Shown: positions 12,287 through 23,547, counted from the stretch's first letter. The stretch: DNA of 64,000 bases from Lycorma delicatula (GCF_047948215.1 NC_134463.1:54318201-54382200), one strand, 5' to 3'. A program made the numbers and translations. Notes: generated from the letters alone by a model not told the origin.

Positions 12287-12446
12287 CTGTCAGCCTCTGT
12301 AGCGCGAGTGGTAGCTTCTTGGCCATTCATCCGGAGGTCCCGGGGTCAAATCCCGGTCAGGCATGACATTTTCACACACGCTACAAATCATTCATTTCAT
12401 CCTCTGAAGCAATACCTAACAGTGGACACGGAGGTTAAAAAAAAAA
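12287..12446 (+). mobile_element. tRNA-derived SINE type B, copy 1
   Basis: The head carries an A-box-like 'tagcgcgagtggt' (12300-12312) and a B-box-like 'ggggtcaaatcccgg' (12342-12356). The tail runs 'cctctgaagcaatacctaac' and ends in an A run. Flanks 12274-12286 and 12447-12459 repeat the same target, so it entered at the site already duplicated by the preceding insert. The tail resembles that of SINE type A although the heads differ. Confidence 0.8.
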
Positions 12447-12623
12447 AGGTTGACCATTTCTGAGATTTGTGGTTAATTGAAATCCAACCACCAAAGGACA
12501 CTGATATCCACGATCTAGTATTCAAATCTGTCTAAAAGTAACTGTCTTTACTAGAATTTGACCTTAGAACTCTGGACTTCGAAATCAGCTGATTTGTTAT
12601 GACGAGATTCACTACAAGACAAA

Positions 12624-12800
12624 CCCTGTTGGTCTAGCGGTGTAAACTCGTCGTCGCAAAGGTTCAAATCCTAATAAAAGTAGTTTATTTATTAGGAATT
12701 GAATACTAGGATATAGGTGTTCCTTGGTAGTTGGGTTTCAATTAACTCAGGAATGGTCGGCCTCAGTCTGTTTATGAATACACGTTTACCGGTACACTTA
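12624..12800 (+). mobile_element. SINE type A, degenerate copy head-to-head with the previous one
   Basis: Starts 'tgttggtctagcggtgtaaa' and has a B box 'ggttcaaatcc' at about 12660. The body includes the 'ttgggtttcaattaac' block typical of the family. It abuts the minus-strand copy ending at about 12630, so the two tRNA-like heads face each other. Confidence 0.7.
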
Positions 12801-13332
12801 CATTACATTGATAAGATGCTAATGACTTTTTATTGTTGCAGCGACTATAGATAAAAATATTTTTTAAAAATAATAGTAAATTAGTAAAATTTAACATAAT
12901 ATTAATTAATTAATAAATTTAAAATGATCAAACATATTTTAAGCGTTTTGTTTTATTTTAATTTATTCCCAGAATGGTGATTAAGCTTATAATTTCTTAA
13001 TAAACTTAGAGGTATTGTACCGTGCAATATTGCAGCTATAATAATAATATTATTTTCATTTTTATACATTGTTTTCTCCTCGTTATAACAAAACATTTCC
13101 TCTCACTAACGATTCATCAGTATAATAATATACATTATTACGAAATGTTTCTCTATTATATATATTTATTAAAAGACCTTTTACTAAAAATCATATGTTT
13201 ATTGATTAATTTTTTTTTTCTTGTATCATTTATGTTATTCCACATTATTAAAAAAAAAAAAAACTTATACTCAGAATATTATCGTTTATTTAAAATTTAC
13301 TTTCACCTATTCTTCATTATTAAATTTTATTT
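12801..13332. other. AT-rich stretch without recognisable features
   Basis: T-rich DNA in which the longest open frame (13022-13456) is low-complexity Ile/Phe/Leu sequence with no domain. It looks like a chance reading frame. Confidence 0.5.
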
Positions 13333-13465
13333 TACTTTCCCGAATATAGCAGCTATAACGGGAAAGTATATAAAATATTTCGGTCAAAAAATACCTAAAA
13401 AAATTTATCTTTGTTTTAAGTTATGTGCCTTAAGGAGACACTTTAAAAAAATTTAACAAAAAAAA

Positions 13466-14138
13466 TCTGATGTGAACAGACTTGACTTCCTTGTACGCCT
13501 ACTAAATTGCATATATTCGCTTTTAAACGTACATCTAATAATTTTGATTTTTTTTCAGTTTTTATTTATTGTTATTATTGAATTATTATCGGTTGTAATT
13601 TTGTTTTACAATCAGATGTTAATACTTATTAATAAATCAATATATATAAATTTAAAAAAAAAGGAAATGAAGTCGGATTTGAACCGATGTGCCTTCCCTT
13701 TGTAAGATCCAAATATTTCATTAATTAAAGTTTTATTTGGCTATAACTCTGGAACCAATGAAAATAAGTACCACTTATGATATATGATTGAAAATCTCTC
13801 AATGAGAGCTTATTACTGCAGTTAAAAGTCCAAAATAATAAAAATAAAAAAATGGATTTTGGCCTTATTTGGACGTTTTTGGTCCAGTCGATTCCAATCA
13901 AAAGGGAGGTTCATAACTAGATGTTACAACAATCCTAAATTCAAAATTTCAACATTCTACGCCTAATCGTTTTTGAGTTATGCGAAGTACATACGCACAT
14001 ATATACGTACAGACGGGACGCTGAAACTAGTCAAAATGCATTCAGTGATGGTGAAAACGTATATTTCCGTTAAAATCTGTAAAACGAAATTTTTCGCGGT
14101 TACAATATTTCCTTTACATCGTATAAGGATGTTAAAAA
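13466..14138 (+). mobile_element. Family M element, copy 2
   Basis: The left end 'tctgatgtgaacagacttga' is followed by 'cttccttgtacg'. The right end 'catcgtataaggatgttaaa' is a mutated form of the usual cgtacaaggaagt end. It lies in an A-rich run of family E, between 'aaatttaacaaaaaaaa' and 'ttgattaaaataatctgc'. Non-coding. Confidence 0.65.
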
Positions 14139-14497
14139 TTGATTAAAATAATCTGCGAAAAAATCTCTTTTATTCCGGATATTTGTGCGTATTATATTAT
14201 TGTTATATTTATACAGATATTTTTGCATGTATGTTGTTAACCTGTATTTGATCTTATAACAGTGGACCCTGTTGACAGATTTTCTTCAAACTTGATAAAC
14301 TTTTTTCTTCGGGAGATTAAAATGTATTAATATTTTGCAAAAATTGGAAAAACGAGTGGAGGTGTTTTGACCAAAATAAAATTTCATAAAGGGCACTTAA
14401 GCAAAAACGTTTTCTTACAAAAGTTGAAGTTTTTTTTATCAAGATCACAAATTAATAAAAAATTTTTTTTAATTTTCCTCCCTCCTCCAAAAAAAAA

Positions 14498-14501
<4 letters not shown>

Positions 14502-14530
<29 letters not shown>
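14502..14530. repeat. (TA)n microsatellite
   Basis: An uninterrupted TA tract of about 29 bp. Confidence 0.9.
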
Positions 14531-14533
<3 letters not shown>

Positions 14534-14676
14534 CTATATCTTTCTTCAGAAAAGAAGTTAATGGAAGTTTTTTGTATGTTTTTTTTTTTTAACGCCAGTA
14601 GTAGCCTTTCAAATCATTATGAAACTTTTTGCCCCTCCTACATTTCGTGAGCTGTAATTTTGCTCCTCGCCAACAG

Positions 14677-14961
14677 TCCTATTTTTTCTGTTTTATCCTC
14701 CGGAACCACCGAAAGGTATTACTTCAGAGGATAATGTGTATGAATGTAAATAAGGTGTAGTCTTGTACAGTCTCAGGTCGATCATTACTGAGACATCTGG
14801 TTAATTGAAACCAAACCACCAAAAAATACCGGTATCCACGATCTAGTATTAAAATCCGTATAAAAGTAATTGCCTTTACTAGGATTTGAATCTTAGAACT
14901 ACCGACTTCGAACTCAGCTGATTTGTGATGACGAGTTCACCACTAGACCAACCCGGTGGGT
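14677..14961 (-). mobile_element. SINE type A, complete copy with 13-bp target duplication
   Basis: Flanked by exact copies of 'tcctcgccaacag' (14664-14676 and 14962-14974). On the minus strand it has the tRNA-like head (ggttggtctagtggtgaact), a B box, the 'gtttcaattaacca' core and a tail ending before an A-rich stretch. It sits in the far part of the family E repeat. Confidence 0.9.
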
Positions 14962-14989
14962 TCCTCGCCAACAGCTGGGTCTAGTGTAC

Positions 14990-15830
14990 TAGTCATTGCA
15001 TTGTACTAGTCTGTTGTGTTTGCATTTTATATACAAATGCGTCATGTTATTAGTAATCGGATATAATCTGGTTAGCTAATCCAACAAACCCCGCTCACCC
15101 GTTCCGCCAAAGCCACAGCTGATAGTTCTGTTATCAAAGACTGCAGAAAATCTTCAGCTCACTTAGTATACTTCAATGAAATAAATTTGTGGTAGGAAAA
15201 ACATTATTTTTATTTTAAAAATAAATTTTTTAGTTTATTTTAAATTTAAATCCATCTCACAAGTTGCATCTAAAATTCAAATTTAAATTTTAAATTGTAT
15301 TTAAATGTAGAAATTATGTTTCGATAGGCCTTACAGTTTAGTATATCTTGGGAAAAAATTAGCTAAATCGTTTCACCCGAACGTTGAATTAAATATAACT
15401 GTAACAATTGGAAAATTTGAATTGTACATGGACTAAGAGAAAGTAAATAATTTTGAAGAAATGACAAATCTGAGAATGTGCTTAGATGAATTACAAGAGA
15501 TGGTACAAGTAGGTGTCAAGCGTAGGGTAAAACTGACTTGACAGTCTACAAGTCATTTTGTTACAATAATAACAATATTACAAAAAGTTTTCAAAATTTA
15601 TAAAAACTTGCTTTATACTTTTTAATCAAATTATTATCGTACATTGCATGAGTATAATTAGTAGGTTAATTTGGATTTCAAAAGATATCATATATTGAAA
15701 TTTCTAATATATTTATAAAATATCAAACAAATTTTCAATCAAGCATTTACTATACAAAGTAAAGAAATAGTGGAGTTTTGCATAGTGAAGTTCATTTATA
15801 TTTAATTAACTATCACAATTTCCTACAGTT
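14990..15830. other. Unclassified stretch
   Basis: Moderately AT-rich DNA. A short repeat of 'tgtactagt' occurs three times at 14992-15022. No gene or bounded repeat is recognised. Confidence 0.4.
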
Positions 15831-16012
15831 TTTATGAGTTTTTATAAAAGATTTCTCATTCCATCCATTTCTGATAATGCATCATTATTGCAAGGTTTTC
15901 TTCCTGAGAAATTTGAAACCACAAAAACTCCCGTACCAAGTTTATGTCAAACGGCTTTATCATCTGCGACCCCAAAAACCCCGTGTAGCCATGTTAAAGA
16001 TTTTGAAATTTT

Positions 16013-16285
16013 TTACACCCGCATCCTTATTGCACTCCCGTACACGGAGAAGTTTGCAAACGTAATGATAGAATATTGTTTTGTCACCCTACCTTTGTAA
16101 CTGTGTAAATTTTTATCAGTAGGCAGTGTCAGGAAGTATGTTAAATTATTACACCTGCATCCTTAATTTACCTTCGTACGGTGGGATGTTTGCAAAAATA
16201 ATTGTGGAATAGTGTATTTTCACTCAACCTTAGTAACTGTGCAAAATTTCATCAATCGGCAATGTCAGGAAGTATGTTAAATTAA
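16013..16285 (+). repeat. Tandem duplication of a ~137-bp unit
   Basis: Unit 1 (16013-16148) and unit 2 (16149-16285) both start 'ttacacc(c/t)gcatcctta' and end 'gtcaggaagtatgttaaatta', with diverged sequence between. A reading frame of 88 residues overlaps unit 1 but shows no domain. It is probably part of an older repeat. Confidence 0.75.
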
Positions 16286-16294
16286 GGATGCAAG

Positions 16295-16959
16295 ATTAGA
16301 GGACAAACGTGATGTTAATGTTTGTGTGTGTGTGTGTTCAGTGCTGGCCTTTAAATCATCTCTAAAATTACTGGACCGATTTCTAGTAAACTTTTTCAGA
16401 TTACTTCTATATACAGCACATTGATGCCATTAATTTTTTTTTAACAGGTCAGGGGGGGTGAGGCTGTAGAGCAAGGTTACCTCAGTATCTGGAGATTTAG
16501 CCTGAAATTAAGGCGAAATTAAAAATTAAGGTCATATTTTTCTTATACACATTTGATAACAATTAAAAAATAATATTTGAAAAAAATCTGCAAAATCGCA
16601 TCCCTACCCCAAAAAATGCTCTAAACTACTGTTATGTTGTGACATCACGGATGTGTAGAATTAAATAATTGAATAATATTTCAAATGTAAAAAATAACTC
16701 GATCTGGCTGCGTCTCGAACTTGATCGCTCAGTTGACTCGGTACCCAGTGCGTTAAGCCTCATGGTTATATCAGTCTTCCGACAGTACGAGCGAAACTTG
16801 TTCTATGTAAGTCGTGAAATTACATTAGTTTAGTTAGTGCCGACCGTCACATCCGCGAGAATTAAATACGGTTTGCGCGCGCGCTTTAGTTAGAATCATT
16901 GAATTAAATAAACGAAAAAATATATTTAAATAAAATGACAAATATTTTTAATTAAGTTG

Positions 16960-16997
<38 letters not shown>

Positions 16998-17151
16998 ATG
17001 TGTGTGTCTCTCTCTCTCTCTCTCTGTGTGTCTGTGTGTGTGTGTGTGTGTATGTGTGTTTGTGTGTGTGTGTGTAAGCCGTGCATCAGAAACAACCCAC
17101 ATATGTAGGACTTTCCCAGTCACGCGTGTAAAACCGCGTGACGGGAAAGTC
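16295..17151 (+). repeat. Interspersed repeat family D, copy 1
   Basis: In reverse complement it matches 26125-26880 and 46215-47160. Shared parts are a 'ttactggaccgattt' phrase, 'gggggtgaggct', a GC-rich tRNA-like segment (about 16700-16790) and 'ccgtgcatcagaaacaaccc'. It ends in a hairpin at 17109-17151 (gactttcccagtcacgcg / cgcgtgacgggaaagtc, one-base bulge). It carries a (TA)n(TG)n(TC)n(TG)n tract at 16962-17075. Non-coding. Confidence 0.7.
16962..17075. repeat. Compound (TA)n(TG)n(TC)n(TG)n microsatellite
   Basis: Successive dinucleotide runs inside repeat family D. Reading frames across it are pure dinucleotide translations and not genes. Confidence 0.9.
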
Positions 17152-17159
17152 AGCTTTTT

Positions 17160-19795
17160 TCCAATTCCAAATAATCTGTTATTATTACTTAAGAATATAA
17201 TACAGTATAGACATGATATTATTCGACAAAGTGTAGAAAGCGTAAACATATAGGTTGACAGTGGTTCTACCTTGGATTTCTGAAATAGTGTTGGCACTAC
17301 TAATTGTTCAATGGAGGGGGTATATGTACCATGGCAGGACATCGTAGGTAGTAAGAAGCAGTCACCGGTCCAACAGTCCATCTCCATCCTGCTCATTAAC
17401 TGAGCTTTCTAAACTTTGATAACTTAGCACATATCGCTTTGGTATACTGTGGTAATCTTTCTAATAGATTACCGATGTTCCTATAAAATTTTAATGGAAA
17501 ATCATTTTCCTTCACAAAGCCTTTCACATCTTACTAATAATTTAAATTATGATTCTATGAACGTACCATAATATTTATTTGTTAAACGTAGCGCTTTTCG
17601 CAAGCTAAGCTTGAATTTCATCATTTACGAACAAGCTTTGTGAGCGAACGCGTTGTCCGATTATAATACATTTAATGTTAAATGATAAGAAAACATGAAA
17701 TACTACAAAACTAATAATAATTGGAGACAATCAAGTAAGTTTTATGAGATTTTTATTATTATTAGATAAACCTTTTTTGTCTTTCATAATGCCGCGATAT
17801 AAGAGCGTTTAACATTTCCATAAATTATGAAAATGAAAAGAGGTGAATATATTTTTAGATTCCCTTTTTATTTAAAATCGAAATAACTATTTTTTTAAAA
17901 AACAGTTCTTTTACTGAAACCGATAATCAAAAATGAGTATTTAAAAGATACATAAACAACTTTTAAAATTTATATTTAATTATAGTTAAATACTTAATTA
18001 TTTGTGTACGTTTTTAACGATGTTACGAAACATTAAAATTTGGAATACCAGGAAAACAGGTAAAAACGGGTTAATTTGTACTTCTACTTCTAATTTACTG
18101 TAATTTATGTAAGTTTACGTCAAATAAATTGTTACATTGCGCAGGAAAAACATAATTTAATTACCTATAAAATTAATTCTTTTTCATCAAGCTGTGTGAG
18201 AAATATATAAATCTCCAAGAGAAATTTTTTTTCGTAAATACCACGGTAAATTTCTTTCCTCCTATACTAATTTGTTTCTTTTCTTATATTATTTAATGTT
18301 ATACGGTTTATAAAGTTTGTATAATTTAATTATATTCTAACGCTGTAAAAAAAAAACCACTAATTTTACTTAGATTATGTTAAAAAATGTTTTATCATTC
18401 TTGGTTCTATCTGGTTGCATGTAAAATAAATATCCAAATTCAATGTGTGAGTTTTCAGCAGAAAGGGAAATAATACGAGGTAATCACTTTTTTGTTACTC
18501 AGGAGATTCTTATTAATTTTCAAGTAGTACATTGTTGGCTGCATCTCTACTAGTTAATCATATAAAGCCGATTATTATCCTTCTTGAATAAAATATTCCC
18601 TTGTTTTAAAATTTAATCGTTTTTAATTTAATGTACTGTGTTAGGAAAAATTGCTTCCATTAAGATCTGTTGTAATTTACAACGATGACGTGGTCGGTGA
18701 AAAGAATTGTACAGAAAAATAATATTTTTAAGAGAAATATAATTATGCTTAATAATTTTTTTTTTTTTAATAAATGTTATTTATTGGTAGATTACAAATT
18801 TACAAAAAAAAATATTCATGCGACTGTCTGTATGTGTCATAAAAAAGTAAGTGTGTCTCCTGATAAGTCCTTTGCCCCCTAACTCCACCCTTGCAACTAG
18901 ACTCTCCCACTTCTTATAACATTTAAGCGAGCAAGGTCGAACGGTTAACGGTATTCTGTGGCCGTTACACAGCACGTAATATTATACACCGGCAGACCAA
19001 GCCTAGTTTAAGTTAGTACAAGCTATCTTTTCTTACGCCAACTCCCACCCGCCACTGCCACTTCTCTCTCGCTTAATTCTTTTTTTTCTTTTTTTTTACT
19101 TTTTCTCTCTTTTCTTGCTTATATACTTTTTATTCTCTTTCTGTTTTCCCCTTTAATGTCTCTTACATTTTTAAAACCACATTCCATTGTAAACTAACCA
19201 GATCAAGTCTAACCCCACTCTATAAATGACAAATCTCTTTTTGGTGTATGTGTATTCTGGTTTTGTTTTTACTATTTTTTTTTTTTTTTTTTAATTAATG
19301 TCAGAAATTTAGATCTTGTTTGAAAATACAGATGTATGTAACATACTTTTATAATAATTACATATTTTTAATTAATCTGTAAAATTGTTCATCGACAATT
19401 CTATGATAATTTTTTTTTTAATTCTTATTTCCAGGTTTTTTTATTATTTAATTTTAAATCAATTCGGTTCAAATTATTGATAGCGGTTTGATAATAATGT
19501 GAATTTTTTAGCAATTAATCTCCTAGACAACAGCGAGGATGTCTGGCCATTGAAACACATAAATTTGTTGTTCTTGATTGACTCTTGATCTGGCTTAATA
19601 TCAGATATATGATGAGCATCTTTCTATGCCTTCATGAGGAGATTATCCTCTTTTTATTTATTTCCATGAACTTGTTATGTTGCTATTTGATTGTTTTTTT
19701 CTATTGTTTAACAATGTTATACATTATTTCATATACATATTCGTATTACATATACATTATTATGTTATACATTATAGCTGAATGAAAATTGGAAA
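17160..19795. other. Unclassified DNA with a mildly GC-richer patch
   Basis: 17255-17420 contains a segment ending 'gagctttctaaactttg' that resembles the end of the small element at 61092-61275. The patch at 18870-19080 is less AT-rich but shows no domain or repeat I recognise. The rest is AT-rich and featureless. Confidence 0.4.
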
Positions 19796-19799
19796 TTAA

Positions 19800-20026
19800 C
19801 TAAAAGAGAAGATGCACAACTAGATGTTAGGATAGTCCTAAATCCAAAGTTTCAATATCTTATGGCCAATCGTTATGCGAGATACATATGTACGCACAGA
19901 AACGTCACGCCGAAACTAGTGAAAATGGATTCAGGGATGGTCAAAATGAATATTTCCATTGAAATCTGAAAACCGAAATTTTTCGCGATCACAATACTAT
20001 CTTTACTTCGTACAAGGAAGTAAAAA
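19800..20026 (+). mobile_element. Family M element, copy 3, 5'-truncated
   Basis: Matches the right third of family M, from 'gcacaactagatgttag' to 'cgtacaaggaagtaaaaa'. The left end is missing. Confidence 0.7.
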
Positions 20027-20348
20027 TAGTGTCAAGTGTAAAATCATCTAACAAAAACTTGGACTATATCAGCACCAATCATTGTTGATATCCGGAAAAT
20101 TAATATGCAAGTTTAAAAAAAGATTGTTAAAATAAATTTAATCGATTTGATCCTTAACAAAATTTTTACATTAATAAAAAATAAATTGCTGTAGGTAATA
20201 TAAGATTTTATTTATACTCTGTTATACTTTAAAATTAAGAAATAATTTTTTTCTTTTGTAAATCAATACCACCACTAAAATTTTTATTTTAATAACCAAC
20301 CATTAAAATAATAGTGTTGTTTTTTTCATAAAAATAAATATTTTAAGA

Positions 20349-20486
20349 TGACGGGCATCGACGTCTTTGGTCATTTTGCCCTATGAGAATGGAAATTTTT
20401 AGGCGTATGAAAAATGCTATGCCTCACCGGGATTCAAACCCGGGATCTCTGGATGAAGGCTGAGATGCTACCACTCATCCACGGAC
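20349..20486 (-). mobile_element. tRNA-derived SINE type C, copy 1
   Basis: On the minus strand the head reads 'gtggatgagtggtagcatct' and has a B-box-like 'gggtttgaatcccgg', followed by 'gcatagcatttttcatacg'. The head matches SINE type B, but the body after 'gcat' differs. A second copy lies at 52975-53090. It lacks acceptor-stem complementarity, so it is not a tRNA gene. Confidence 0.7.
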
Positions 20487-20656
20487 TTGAAATATATAAT
20501 TATTTCGTTTTGATAATTTTTTTTAAGTTTAATTTTGTTAAAAAAAGATTATTTTTACTTTTCCATCCGTTTTCAGTTTAAAAAATTTTATGAATATAAA
20601 AATTATTTCTTTCTGTAATGGTTTAATATAAAATAATAACAGCGTATGATACATTT

Positions 20657-20963
20657 GGATTTGGAGGAGAATAACAAAACTAAGCCGGGTGGATAGAAAA
20701 AGAAATGATCAAGTGTTAGCAGAAGTGAGTGAGAGGAGGTCCTTGCTAAATGTGATACGAATAAAAAGAACGAAATTGATAGGACACGACCAGTTCTTGA
20801 CGAACATATTTGAGGGCAAAGTTTTGGGTAAAAAACCTAGAGGTAGACCGAGAATAATAATGTTGAAGAAGAGATGGGCCTTGGTTCATATAATGACTTG
20901 AAGAGAGAAGCGGAGATGAGAGTGACGTGGCTAAATCCACAAGGCGTAGCCTTTAGTGAATGA
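20657..20963 (+). pseudogene. C-terminal fragment of a LINE reverse-transcriptase protein
   Basis: Reads WRRITKLSRVDRKRNDQVL, then SERRSLLNVI, KRTKLIGHDQFL and KPRGRPRI. This order (WRR..R..D..N..VL, ERSLL..I, LIGH, RGRPR) is the known C-terminal region after the reverse-transcriptase domain in RTE/Jockey-like insect LINEs. One frameshift follows RPRI; the end then continues as LKREAEMRVTWLNPQGVAFS before TGA. Dead by truncation. Confidence 0.8.
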
Positions 20964-20975
20964 TGATGATGATGA
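20657..20975 (+). mobile_element. 5'-truncated LINE copy, 319 bp, with 12-bp target duplication
   Basis: Flanked by exact copies of 'tatgatacattt' (20645-20656 and 20976-20987). It contains only the C-terminal end of the element's ORF2 and a (TGA)n-like tail. Truncation at the 5' side and a target duplication are the usual outcome of target-primed reverse transcription. Confidence 0.9.
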
Positions 20976-21277
20976 TATGATACATTTTTGAATCAGGTTT
21001 ATACTAACTTATGACTTTTTTTTATTCTAATCTCTGTATTCAACGGTTATTTAGAGAAAATAATAAGCCCTTTGTACGAAATACCGAAGTAATTTTTATT
21101 ATCTTTTTCAGAACTTTATAACGTTTTTGTATGAATAAATTTATGCTATATTAATAATTTACTTATCTTAAAAATTATATAAACATTCTATAATTTTTGT
21201 AAACTTTAACCTAAATTAACCTTAATTTTTAGTATTAATAATGTTTTACTTTTTAAAACTTTTTTTATGTATTATTA

Positions 21278-21500
21278 CCCACCGGGCTAGTGGTTAACTC
21301 GTCGTCGCAAATCGGTTGTTTAACAGCTGATTTTTGACATCGAAGGTTCTGAAGTTCCAATCCTAGTAAAACTTAGATGCTTTTATACGGATTTGAATAC
21401 TAGACAGCGAACAGTGGGGCTCAATTAACTACACAGCCTGAGTTTATACAAGACCACACCTCATTAAATGTCATATATATCATCCTCATTTCATTGGTGA
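21278..21500 (+). mobile_element. SINE type A, degenerate copy
   Basis: Starts 'cccaccgggctagtggttaa' and retains 'ttatacggatttgaatacta' and 'caattaact'. It ends with a diverged tail near 21500. Confidence 0.65.
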
Positions 21501-22771
21501 AGAGGAGGAACTTATTATTCACTAGTTGAACAGATTGCAACGTATACATCAGGAAAATAAATTATTACCATTGTTAAATATCATAATTAAATGGTTTTAA
21601 GCAACTAATATAAGTAAAAGAAATGATAAGTTATTCTGAAGCTCAACAAGCAATTCAAACGAGGGTAAAATGAGAAGTGAAGTGGTTTCCCGTTGCCTTC
21701 TTAAATGAGATGAGTATATATGGTTGTATATATAAATATATATATGAAATGCCAAACCCTTTAAATTGAAGATGATACTCAAATGCATAATCAAGTGAAA
21801 TTGAAGTCAAATGTATTTTTTTATTGAATGATTTTCTGTTATGTTGGGTCAGCTCTTGTGTTTATGTTATTTTCCTAATTTATATTATTATGTATTAAAA
21901 AAATGTAGATACCTGTTTTTTTTGTTTTTTTTTTTTTCATTTAAGTGTTGATATAAAATTCAAATGTCCATTAGAGTATTTTAAAAATTTTCGAAACAAT
22001 TTTATCCATTTGTAAGTATGTTGTATATACATTTTATGAGAGTAAAAAATTTAAATATCTTTCTAGTTTTAAACATTTTTCTTTCTTTCATAAATATGTG
22101 ATCAAAATATATCCCACTGTTCGCAGAATTTCTAATGCTTAGTATGTTATATTAAAAAAATACATGGTTCATTGTGAACATAAATAATCATTATTATTAT
22201 TTTGTTTTGTTTTTTTAAGTGGTCCATTACTTAAAAAAAAAAAACATAATGTAAAATGCAGCCTATAAATAAACTATGAAATCTTATATGACCTAAATGA
22301 TTCTCTTATAAAGCCCACTTAACTTTCATCGTTTAACATTTGGTAAAATTATACGACATTACGATAACTTTAAAATAATGATCGTTCATCAGCAAAACAA
22401 AAAAAAAAAAAAAACAACAGGAAATTCCAAATTATAGAAAAGGTAATGTTTTTTTACAATTTATTACCTTGTAGTAAATAATTTATATTATTAATCTCTA
22501 AATACGAATATACTCGTATATACGTGGAGATTAATTTTAAAATTAAATTAGTAAATTTTTTCAATTTTTAATCAATAAAATTGCTTAATTTTATTGTCAT
22601 AATTTTTTAAAGAAATTTATTTTCAATTATTTTATAAATTTTATGAAATAACAACAAGATATAAGTAAATATTTTATTCAATAATGCTTCTATTTTACTA
22701 ATAATGTTATCATATTATTAGAATTCTGACCGATTTGAAAAATAGTATAAATGACAGTTTTCTTTTTATCT

Positions 22772-23005
22772 GTTTAGCCTCCGGAACTACCGTAATATAT
22801 TACTTCAGAGGATGATATGTATGAATGTAAATGAAGTGTAGTCTTATTATAGAATCTCAGGTCGACTACTCCTGAGTTGTGTGGTTAATTGAAACCCAAC
22901 CACTAAGAAAAAAAATCACCAAATATTAGATCTAAGATCTAGTATTGAAATCCGTATAAACATAACTGCCTTTACTGGGATTTGAACCTTAGAACTCTGA
23001 ACAGA
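22772..23005 (-). mobile_element. SINE type A, copy lacking the tRNA-like head
   Basis: Starts with the tail 'gtttagcctccggaactac' and carries the core 'gtggttaattgaaacccaac' and 'ctagtattgaaatccgtata'. It breaks off after 'ttagaactctgaac', so the 5' head is missing. Confidence 0.8.
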
Positions 23006-23547
23006 CTTGGTATCGATTTCAATTATGGAAAAACTATACCATTATAAACAACGTTCATTTAAAGTTATCATTATAATATTTCCTTTCCAGATAAATATTT
23101 AATTGAATATTTATTTTATAAAATTTTTTTACGAAATTATATATTAATCTATTATTTTCAATTCTTTGAAGGAAGTCTCTGATAAATGTTAATTTTTGTG
23201 TCCAAAGAAACTAGAACAGTGAACAGTATGGAGAAGAGTATGTTAAATGTAAGAGGAAGAGAAAGGAATAGGTAAAAGAGAGAACTGTAATGGAAAATAT
23301 AGAAAAAGTAATTGCAGAAAAAATGGAAAATATAATTCACAGAATAAAACCAGTAATATAGTTATAAACCAGAATTTATCCAGTTAAATAAAATAGATAA
23401 TTTTTCATCTTTTTAACGATAAAATGTGTTTTAAATATAAGCTAGAAGTGATTTATTAACATCTTTATAGATAAGTTAAAAGACAATTACTTTTACTTTA
23501 CAGGCTGTACCGGTATATGCTGCTATAGCTATAACGAAAAAGTACTA

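Larger units (their letters stand above)
11808..12630 (-). mobile_element. tRNA-derived SINE type A, interrupted copy
   Basis: The 3' tail in minus orientation (gtttagcctccggaaccac) begins at 11808. The element runs to 11907, is interrupted by two inserts up to 12446, and resumes with 'gaccatttctgag' and a tRNA-like head ending near 12630. The head contains the reverse complement of 'atcagctgatttcgaagt'. Complete copies elsewhere are about 280 bp with pol III-type A and B boxes. A further ~20-bp head fragment (cccaccgggttgttggtct) lies just upstream at 11783-11801. Confidence 0.75.
13333..14676 (+). mobile_element. Family E element, copy 1, split by a family M insertion
   Basis: Begins with a hairpin 'tactttcccg...cgggaaagta' (13333-13368) around 'atagcagctata', then 'gtgccttaagga'. 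The body resumes after the inserted M element (13466-14138) with a 'ttcttcaaacttg' phrase, 'gggcactta' and '(c/t)ctt(a/t)caaatcat(t/c)at'. The undisturbed copy at 52216-52880 shows these blocks without M, which defines the insertion. Non-coding. Confidence 0.65.

Noticed and set aside
13022..13456. 144-residue open frame
   Set aside because: Low-complexity Ile/Phe/Leu/Tyr sequence that runs into the family E hairpin; expected by chance in T-rich DNA.
16926..17396. Open frames over 90 residues on both strands
   Set aside because: They run through dinucleotide repeats inside family D and show no domain.
20400..20490. Possible tRNA gene on the minus strand
   Set aside because: A- and B-box-like parts are present, but there is no acceptor-stem pairing and the sequence continues into a repeated SINE body.
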